A DNA stretch of 64,000 nt, taken from contig JARUPZ010000035.1 of NCBI GenBank assembly GCA_031213475.1, positions 2,059,699 through 2,123,698 on the forward strand, given 5' to 3'. Shown here piece after piece: positions 10,004-20,200 of the stretch. Position numbers and translations under genes: made by a program. Numbering within the stretch: position 1 is the stretch's first letter; every line of letters begins with the position of its first letter. The stretch is from Nereocystis luetkeana (Eukaryota; Sar; Phaeophyceae; Laminariales; Laminariaceae). Under the pieces are notes generated by a model. It did not search any database. It was not told the origin of the DNA and worked only from the letters and a program-made list of their open reading frames with translations.

Positions 10004-11243
10004 TTATACAACAATAGCCCCTGTTTCTATATCGCCACCCGCTGCACTGCTGGTCGCTCTGGGTCGCGCCGTCGCGGTACTCGTAGTAATAGTGTCGTCG
10101 ACGTCTTCGTCGCCACCCCCACGACCATCGCCACCATCGCTGTTGCCAGCAGCAGCACGAGACAGCCCTGATTGGAGCCCGCCGCTTTCGGACCCGTCTA
10201 CCAAAACCATGTGACCGCTACCGCTGTTGCTCTTGTTGCTGCTGCTTCTGTTTTGTCTCCCCGTCGTCTCCGGCGTGAAACCTTCTTCCCGTCGGCCCTC
10301 CTTCCCGCTGCTAGGACTATCAGAAGGGGAGAAGTTACGGCAACCAGCAATGCTACCGCTGCCGTCGTCGTACTCGTTCCCCCCGACGGCGATGAGAGGG
10401 CTGGTTGCGACTGCGATACCCTGCTGGTTAGCTCCCTCGACTGACTGGCCGCCACCGCTTGTATCGAGGGGCGTAACAGCAATAATAGCGGTTGCTGTGG
10501 GTTGAGATCGAGAACCAGTTCTTCGACGGTCGTCGTCTCCGCTCCATGGTCGATCATCGTCTCCGTTCCAGTGTTCCGGGCCTCGGTGCTCCGTCGGTTT
10601 CAAGACGAACCGATCGTTTTCCTGGTCCTGCTCCTTCCCTTGCCCGTCCCTCCTCCCTCCCCCTCCCTCCCGCCCTCGTTCTGTCTCACGATGTTCTCCG
10701 GCTCCTCCTCCTCCTCCTCCTCCTCCTGCCCCCCCCCCTCCCGTTCCTTCCCCTCCTTGCCCCCCTCCTCCTGCTCGTCCTCCCCCCCCTCCCTCCCCCT
10801 CCACTCCTGTCTCTAGCATGTTCTCTGTTAATCTCCGCCCCCCTTCCACGTCCTCCTCCCTTCTTTCTGCCCCCGCCCATCCCACTTCTCCTTCAACTCT
10901 TCCGGGTGCCGCAGCCCCGCCCCCCCCCCCCGCCCCTCCTCCCCCTTCCAGCTCCTTCTTCTCCTCCGCGAGCCAGTACCCCGGCTCGGAGCCCTTGCCC
11001 TCCCCTCTCGAAGCTGCGTCGCGTGTGGCTAGCTCCGCCGCCGCTTGCCGGGGGTCCACACAGGTGTTGACGAAAACGGTCTCGCGAAGGAGCTTCATGA
11101 AACTCGTTTCCGCTGTCTGTCCCCCAGCTCCTGCCGGCTGGTATATGTAGACGTCCTCGTACTCGAGGGCTAGCACTAGAGTCCATAGATAGAGGCGATC
11201 CGTCTCGTTGGCAAGGGCTCCCTTAGCTGGGTTGTGTATAAAC
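10004..11243 (-). CDS. Gene 1, exon 6 (terminal)
   Basis: The acceptor TTTCCCAG precedes 11243. One base completes the split codon (phase 2), then 412 residues and a stop at 10004. The first 50 residues (ALANETDRLYLWTLVLALEY and on) look like a structured helical end of the HET/TIR-like region. The rest is Gly/Glu/Arg-rich and then Ser-rich disorder. Confidence 0.85.
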
Positions 11244-14200
11244 CTGGGAAAGGAGTGGAGGGGAGGGGAAAGGGGGAGGAGGGGAGAGGTGGGTCAGTCA
11301 TTTCTCTGGGAAGCGGCAGATTTCTCAGGCGCTTTGTTCGAGGCCCACGTTCAGAAAAAACAATAATATGCACTGCTCGAGACCCAAAATACTCAGGCCA
11401 TCTGGTGAGACAACAGGCCATCACAGATCCTGGGTTTGGTGATAGTTATGCACGTGAGCAACCAAATTCTATTCTAGGCTGAGAGGGGGATGGGGGTGGG
11501 GTTCTCGCTTGAAAGAAGCTGTAAGGGATAGGAAATCTCAGGGTATGTGTATACACACATCATATGTCCGAGCACAACGACGATGAACAAAATATATGAA
11601 AACCGGTCGGGACGGCGCCACGAAAGGTAACAAGTAAAACATGTAAGGACCGATGGGTTTCATAGCTGTACCCCAACGGTCCTTACTTGTCCGTCCAGAG
11701 TGGTGCATATGACAGGGGGGGAGGGGTGTACTCATTATCATGCATGGCCGTAGTCGTAGGACCATAGACCTTCGCATCCCTACAATGCGCCGGAACGAAG
11801 TACGTCGGGTTCTCAACGACCAGGCAGACATTGCGTGCACCAGCGCGTGAGGTGTTGGGCGAGTCGCATGAAGGGTGAGCTGCATCCTACTCAGAAACGA
11901 TGTTGAGGCGGGTTTTCTTGCATATGGATGACAGCGTCAATGAGCTGGTTTATTTTGTGGTGTGACCACTTCCAGAGACAGCAGCGGGTTTAATACGCAA
12001 CTGCCTCGTGGGTGCCTTACCATATACATACAACGTGATACGATCATCGTCCTTGTGCACAGGGAGGGGGGGTATTCTTGGGCCTCTGCATTGTTTTGAG
12101 TTCCGGGACTCTTCAAATGAGAAACGCCTGCCAAATATCACTCTGGGTGTCGGTCAATATGAGGACCACTTGGTCTTCTTGTTAATGTCTAAACGGTCCT
12201 TATGTTTCCGCATGGAGTGATACATTTGCACTTCTACCTGTATAGTAAAACAATGAATTATTATATGACTAGCCATTGAGCTTTCGCTCGTCGGGGTGGA
12301 TCGTGCAATTGACAAATAAAACCAAATCGGGCCTCGTGGTGAGATAATCACACATGTAAAGCTCCTTGCTCAAGCGAGGAGCCTGTTATCCGGAAAACGT
12401 ATGGACAATTTTTGGTATTAATGTGAAATCCGGGGCCGAAACCCCCCCGGGCGGAGCGCAACCGCGAGGCCGCACTAATCCTATTAACTACATACGACAC
12501 ACAACCACCTACGGCCTATTTCTCTCCCGAGTATGTTTGCAGAACACCAAACAGTCCTTGTACTGCCGGACATAGTGACCCAGCATTGGACTACTTCCCC
12601 TACCTCAGCATGGCTCAGACTCTCAAAAGGGAGGACGCATACCTTTCACCCTGCACACATCTGACAGATCAGAACAGATCAGATCCCAATTTAAGTATCT
12701 AGATCATTCGGGGTCAGATAGAACCCTGATTTCTATGGTACACACCAATACGTGCTTACGGCTCTTTCTGGCGCACATAAAGTTCGACGGGTGTGAATCT
12801 GCACTACGTAATACACAGTTTCTCGCACTTCGTCAACTTAACACAGGCGTGTGCTTTTACCTTATAGGGTTAGCGCTTATTTTTTCTGGGGCTTCTCACT
12901 TAAGGAGCACTATTTATGTTGCCCAAAAACTGATTTTTGATATAAAAAAATGGACGCTTGACCTCTGCCGGACGCAGGTCCGTAATGTCCGGTTCATACG
13001 AGGGATACCTATCGTTTATTTGAGAAAATGATTGACACACGCCTTGTACGAGACGAATAGAAACTAACCTTAATCCTAAGCCTAACCCTGAGCCAATCAG
13101 AGCAACCCTAACCCTGACCCTAAGCCAATCAGACCAGATCTCGAATATGTGGTCAGCTCTATTGGTTTATATTTGTAAAGCAAAAATGGCGAGAAGGCAT
13201 GCCTTGTTGGGTAGTATTGTTAGTTTTTTCAGTACTGTCAGTGGTCTTAAGGAGCCCCGTAGCCAGAAAAAAAAAACAAGAAAACGCCACCTTTCGTATC
13301 GTAGCACGGGTTACAGGTTTCCGCGTAGCTAGCGCTCCACGGGAAATTTAGGACCCTCCCAGGTCGAAGTTTTTTTCATCGTGAGCTGCCAGATGTATGG
13401 CGCATGCTACGTATCTCGCGCGCAGGGGTCCGCTTAGCTGCACGACAAAACACAGGGGCCTAGAATGATCTACTCTAACATGTTTTCTGTCCGTCTCATG
13501 TGTGATGCATACGGTACCCTGCACGGGTCTCCGTGAAGCTCAAGGGAAATAGTAGGACCTACAGGTAGAAAATTTAGATGGTGAGGTCGTGATATTTCCC
13601 ATGTGTGATGCGTACCTTGTGGGGGTCTCGGAGTAGCTCCACGGCAATTATAAGGACCTAGATGATCTAGATAATAATCTGTCCCATCCGTGTGACGAAC
13701 ACCTTGCGCGGGTTTCCGCATATCTAGGTCGTGAGATCTACGTAGATGATCTACTGTACAGTAGATGGTTGATCTGTCTGCATACCTTGCACGGGTCTCA
13801 GCGTAGCTTCGCTGGGTCAACCTCTCCCCGTCGCTGCTGAGGCTGAACACGTCGTCGTCGTACACGCAGGTTCCGCTCGGCGGCGGCCTCAGCCTTCGAA
13901 GCTTGTGGAACAGAAAGTGCTCCGTCCTGGACAGCGCCTGGTCCCAGTACTCGTCGTCCTCTATGTAGACCATGACGTCGCAGGAGTCCAACACGCAGGG
14001 CAAAGCGAGTCGGTCTTCGGTTGGGTCCTATGCAAATGGGGGAGGGGGGGGAGGGAGGGAAGAAATTAATACAGGAAAGGGTAGTGTCCTCCTGTCATGC
14101 ATGGCCGTAGTCCTATGGCCATAGACCCCTCGCATCCCTACAATACCGGGACGGAGCAGGCCTCGTTTTCACTGACCAACCAGACATGGGGAAGGGGGGG

Positions 14201-17200
14201 GGAATTAAATTTCACCACCGAACGAGCGAGATGGAGAAGATAGAACGTATAGGGGCCCCTTTTGAGCTTGAGCGGAGGCGGAGATCAGAAACCGGAGATC
14301 TGTACACAGATATCTGCGCCGGAGATCTGAAACCGAAGATCTGAAACCGGAGACCTGAAACCGGAGATCTGAAACCGGAGATCTGAAACCGGAGATCCGA
14401 AATCCGATATCTGATGTCGGATATTTGAAGCCGAAGATCTGAAGACGGAGATCTGAAGTCGGAGATATGAAACCGGAGATCTGAAGCCGGAGATATGAAT
14501 GCGATGAATAGAGCCATCCCACGGTGGGGGTGCACCAGAAGTTCCTGAGCCCCTCACATTAGGAGCTCAATATCTCACCCGATACCAAAGTTGGAAGATT
14601 TTATTTCGCACCACCCGACCAGCCCTTTAATGCGCCGGTCCTAAACCGAATACATGAGTAAAAATTTCATCATCACTGCAGGTTCCTCACATAGGGAACT
14701 CAATCGGTCAGAAACCTTTCGCCCAAAACGTGGAACCTCTACCGTGGGGTGACTCAATACAGAGATCTGAAATCGGAGGTCTGAAGCTATGAAGCTGGAT
14801 TATGTTTGCGGAGATCTGAAGGTGAAGATCTAACCGGAGACCTGGAGCCAGAGATCTTAAGTCGGAGATCTGAAACCGGATATATGAAGTCGGAGATCTG
14901 AAGCCAGAGATCTGTGACATCCTCCCGAAATCTCCGGGAAAACGGTTTATTTCTATATATATGCCCTCCTCAAGTGCACCCAGTTGACGATAGTTACAAA
15001 CACTCACCAGCGCCAGTTCCAAGCGAGACCTACCCGATGTTTTGTCCAGTTCGAGCTTGTTCCAAGGGCGGGGAGGGGAGGTGTACTCAGTATCATGCTT
15101 GGCCGTAGTCGTATGACCGTAGACCCTCGCATGCCTATGCCGCGACGGAGCGCGTCGGGTTTTCAATCACCAGGCAGACATTGCTTGCACAAAGCGCGAA
15201 GCGCCGTGAGGCGTTCGGCGAGTCGCATGGAGAGTGAGCTGTATCCTAAAAAGAACCACTTGTGAGGCGGACTTGCACATGGATGACAGCTTCAATGAGT
15301 TAGCTTATTTTCCGATGTGGAAAATTCCAGAGACAGATATGGGGGTACTATGTAACTGTCTCGTGGGTGCCTTACCATAAACACTACGTGATGCGAGGGG
15401 GGGGGGGGTGTACTCGATGGGGGGGGGGGTTGAGAGCGTACTCATTCGTTGCTTTCCTTATCCATTTTGACCATTGACCACGCATCCCTTCCGAGACCAG
15501 GGGGGGAGCAAATAAGGGAGGGGTGTACTCATGTCATGCATGGCCGTAGTCGTATGACCATAGACCCTGGCATCCCCACAATACCGGAACGGAGCGTGCC
15601 GGGTTTTCACCGAACAGGAAGACAATGCTGATGCTTGCACCAAGCGCGAAAATACCGTGGGGTGTTTGGCGAGTCGCGTGAAGAGTGGGTTGCGTGCTAA
15701 GAATCGCTCGTGTAAGTCGGATTTTCTTGCATAAGGATGAAAGCTTCGAAATAATTAATTTGTTTCGGTGTGGCCGCTTGCAGAAGCTTACCACATGCTA
15801 GTGCGCACTACGTGATACGAGAGTTCCCCTTGTGCGGTGTTGGGGCTCTCCACCCTACACAAACGATCTAAACTGGCCCGAACGGGGGTTATTTTCGCGG
15901 CCAGAAAAAAAACAGAGAATAGGAAACCTAGGCCTTACGGGGGGGGGGGGTTATGATCTAATCAGAACCTACGATGGACCCAAAAGCCAGGTATCCCCAT
16001 AATGTTCACACACCACATTGAGTTATGATAATATTATTATGTTCCTCCTTAACATGTAGTGAGAAACAGGAATGCTACGTACGAGTACGTAAAGCCCTCG
16101 CTTCGGGCTTGTTACCTGCTGGTTTATGCACGCGTAGTCGATCCACACGTAGAACTCGTGAGACATTCGACCCATCCTCTTCGCTAGCTTCTGCACCAGG
16201 TAGCAAACCTAACACGGGATTCAGAGAGGGGGAGGGGGTGGTAGGAACAAGCGCGGGGGGGGTGAGGGATGAGGAGACGGGGGGGACAAAAGGAGGTGAG
16301 GAGGGCGGGGAGAGAACCGGGGTGAGGGTGGGCGGGGGAGAAGGAGGAGGAGGAGGAGCAGGAGGAGGAGGAAGAGGAGGAGTTCCTCCGGGAGGAGGGG
16401 AACGGGGCCACAGCAGGTTGTGTTCTGAACTGGTAACAACCATGCTCCCTTCGCCCACATCAACGCAATGCACATACACGTATACCCACAGCAGCACCTA
16501 CCGCACTCGTTATTGTCACACGGCGAGTACCGTATGTGCTTCTGCCAATACGGTCATAGTATTTTTATGGAAGACCTTCGAAGGCCGTCGTGGAGACGAA
16601 TGGAGAGTGCGCGAAGAGGGGAGAGGTGGGAACGGTGTGCTCACGTCATGCATGGCCGTGGTCGTATTACCCTAGACCCTCGCATCCCTACAATGCCGGG
16701 ACAGAGCATGCCGGGTCTTTATCGACCAAGCGGCCACTGCTTGCACCAAACGCGAAGCACCGCAAGGCGCTCGGGGAGCTACATGATGGGTTAGCTGCAT
16801 CCTATGGAGAACCGCTTGTGAGATGGGCTTGGGGACCTTGCGCGTACTTTCTTGCATATGGAGTCGAATTAATTGCTTTTGTTTTCCTGTATGAGCTCTT
16901 TCAGAGCCAGAGATGGGTATAGTATACAGCTGTGGGGGGGGGCACAAGGCGCCGTCACAGTCGAGGCCCATCAAAACTACACCTTGGACTTTTGTAAATA
17001 TGTGAGGTGCGCGAATGGTGCGATTGTGGAGAGGAGGAGGGGGGGAAATGGGGACGGGAGGGGGGAAGGGCCACGAGGTGCCATCACAAACGACGCGCAA
17101 CAAATGCGACTTTTGTGATATGACAAAATATTTCGGGGGCCGTAAATGCGCGTTAGTAGCCGATTAATCGACACTTGTCTTGCTACGTAAAACATACGCC

Positions 17201-20200
17201 AGTTAACCCTTTCGGAACTCCCTCCGCTTTCGGGGGGAAACATTGCTTGGAATAAGAGAAGGATTATTTTACAGTAGTGAACGAGTCAAGGCGTGAACCT
17301 TGGGGTTGCGAACCATGACAACGAGACAAGATTGGTGTGATGATGCGCGTGCGTGCGTAAAAACTGTGCGCAGGCGGGTCGGCCTCATCGTCCCGAATGT
17401 GCCGCTACCTTGATGTCGAGTGAGGAACCATTATCGACAGGGTGGCATTCGCATACCCCCCCTCCTCCCCGCCATGCACGGCATTACGACTCTTTGGTAC
17501 TCCTTTTTAAACTTACGGCTGTGGTCATAGATAGTCTAGTTGTGATCCGGAATGCCTGTTATCGCCTGATCGTCTGATCTATGATATACCGAATGCCTAC
17601 CATTTGTCTGCTTGTAAATGTAACGAACATTTTGATATTTTGTCGCCATGTACGATATATTTACGATCAAGCTGATACCTGTTATCAGTCGGAGCTTTTG
17701 TTCGAGGGAAAACTCTTCGCTACCAACACTACCGTTGAGCAACACCGATCGCAGTCATGTTCCCACACACGGTCATCGCCGATGCCGTCGTTTCCGTTAC
17801 CGTTGTAGTCGCATCATATCGCATCACGTCGCATCGCACAGCATTACTTCGCACTACATATCATCGTATGGTATCACATCGCATCATACCGCACGCCGTC
17901 GCAGGGCACTACTCCTTATCCCCCGCCACCCCCTCCCTTCCCACCCCACCTCACCTCACCCCACCCAAGACCATCCCACCCCACCCAATACCACACTGTA
18001 CCACCCCCACCCCACCCCCATTCCCACCCCACCCAATACCACACTGTACCACCCCCACCCCACCCCCATTCCCACCCCACCCCACACCACCCCACACCAC
18101 CCCACACCACACCACACCACACCACACCTGGTAAAACCGGGCCTTGCTGTGATCGTCAGGGTTCTTAAAGTCCGGCTCCAGCCACCTGTGGGACACGTAC
18201 ACCACCACAGGGTCCTCGCCAAGCTCGTCCGCCCTTGTCATTAGCTCGCACCCAGTCACAGGTCTCGCCGACGCGTGCCCGAGAAACCGGTCCCCGGTCC
18301 TCTTCGGGATCTCTCCCAGCGCTGCCATGTCCACGAAGGACAAGAGATACATCGGGGGAATGTGGAACGGGCTCGACTCTCGGAGAGCCCTGAACGCCGT
18401 CCTTCTCTCGCGCGGGGTGCCCAGCGGTCGCAGCCGGCGAAGCGCCCACGTGATGTTTAGAACTGACTGGGTAGGGGAGTAGGTGATAGCGCCCGAGGCA
18501 ACGTTTCCCAGGGTTAGCTGCCGCGTCTGGCCGGAGCTGGATGCCCCCGCCGCCGTCGTCCCTGCCGCTGCTGTGGAGGCTCTGCGGAGGAGCGTCGTGG
18601 ACAAAGCTCTGGCTTTCAAGCTGCTGCTGCTCCTGCGGAGTTCTTCGTCGGGGGCCACCGCCCTCGCCGCCCCCGCACCGCGCACACAGCTGCTGCTACT
18701 GTACCCGCCCACCCCCGCGCCCAGTTGCTGTTGCTGCTGCTGCTGGTGACCTGTCGAGGACCCCCCCCCTGGGCGATCCCTTTCCGCGGTCGCAGGTAGG
18801 GGAAGCGTCGGAATCGCTAAAATATTTTCGGATGCAGCACCGCTTGCTCCGCTCGCTCCGCCGAACGTTTGATAGAGAGTTACGTCCGTTTTCGATTCGT
18901 TTTTAGTGTTTTCTGCCCCGCGGGGTTTTTTCGACACTCTCTGGGCAACGGAACCCCCAATAGCGGCTTCCGGATGACTGCGAGTGTTTTTTTCATTTCG
19001 CCCATCCGCTCCTAACATCGAGTCACCTCGTCCTGCTGACCGGTCTGAGATTTCGCTCATGTGTCCTTGAGCGACGCGGTCCGACCCCCCCCTTCCCTGT
19101 GGTATTTCTGTTTCCACCTCCCCTCCTACCCCTGTCCTTCCTATCCCCCGTCTACCCACCCCCTCATCGTGAGGGCTGCTGATGCTGTTGGTAATACCTC
19201 GCTGGTCTGATGACGATGCGACGGCCACAGCGTCGGTTCGTTCGCGACCCTCCGCCCCCCCGGACGGTGGGCAGGGAGAAAAAGGTTCACCGCAAGCTGG
19301 GTCACTGTTTCCCGCAAGCGAGATCGAAAGGGGGGCAGGCAGAAGCGACGACGGTGACAAGGAGGAGGAGGAGGAGGAAAAGGAGGAGGAGGAAAAAGAA
19401 GAGGCGCAAGGGCCTAGCGGCTCCACCCCGACTTTCCCGCTCCGTTTTTTGGACGGGCGTCCGCTGTGGTGAATCCACCTCACCGCCGACTCCGCGACCT
19501 TCTGAATCCGGCCCCATCGATACACTGTACCGTCGCCCCCCCCCCCGTCGCCGCCCCGCGCCGTTCCCCCCTCTCCCCCGCCCCCCTCCCCGGACTTCCC
19601 GGCCCCTCTGGGAGACCTCAATCTGCTAGACTTCATCCTTCCGGTGGAAGACAGCAAAGTGCACTCGTCGCTCCAGGTCGCCGCGGTCAAAATTTCGAGG
19701 CACTCGCAGGCATCCTCCATCCCTTCCACCCTGGCTATCTCCAGCGGGGTCCGCCCGATGGAGTCGACCGCGACCGGGTTGGCTCCGTGCTGCACGAGCA
19801 CATCGAGGACCCGGGCCATACCCTTTCTGGCCGCGATGTGCGTCAGGCAGCCTATGTCGCCGTGCCGGAGGATTCCCCAGCTCCGCATGTCGACGAAGGT
19901 CTCCATGGCGGTTTCCGTTCGCCCCGCCGCCGCGGCGAGACCCTCAGTGGCCCGGTTTATCAGCGCCAGCATCCGGACGAGCAGGACGGTGGAAGCGACG
20001 ACCGACGAGGCGAAGGCCACGAGAGAGAAGTAGAAGATTGCCCCGACGGGGCCGGTTCCGAAGGCGTTACTTCTCTCGAGCTGAGACGCCCCCAACAAGA
20101 CTCCCTGTGTTTTTTTTTTAGGTTTTTCAATTATTGAAGATCCGTTGGCGATTAGATGAGAAAGAGAACCGAAACATAGTTTCACACTTTTTCTTTTAAA

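Noticed and set aside
10492..11070. Proline/leucine-rich plus-strand open frames
   Set aside because: Antisense shadow of the Gly/Glu-rich gene 1 exon 6.
13064..13138. CTAACCC-type telomere-like words
   Set aside because: Only a few irregular copies. A similar block with AAGCCAATCAGAGCAA at 35185-35250 shows it is an interspersed repeat, not telomeric DNA.
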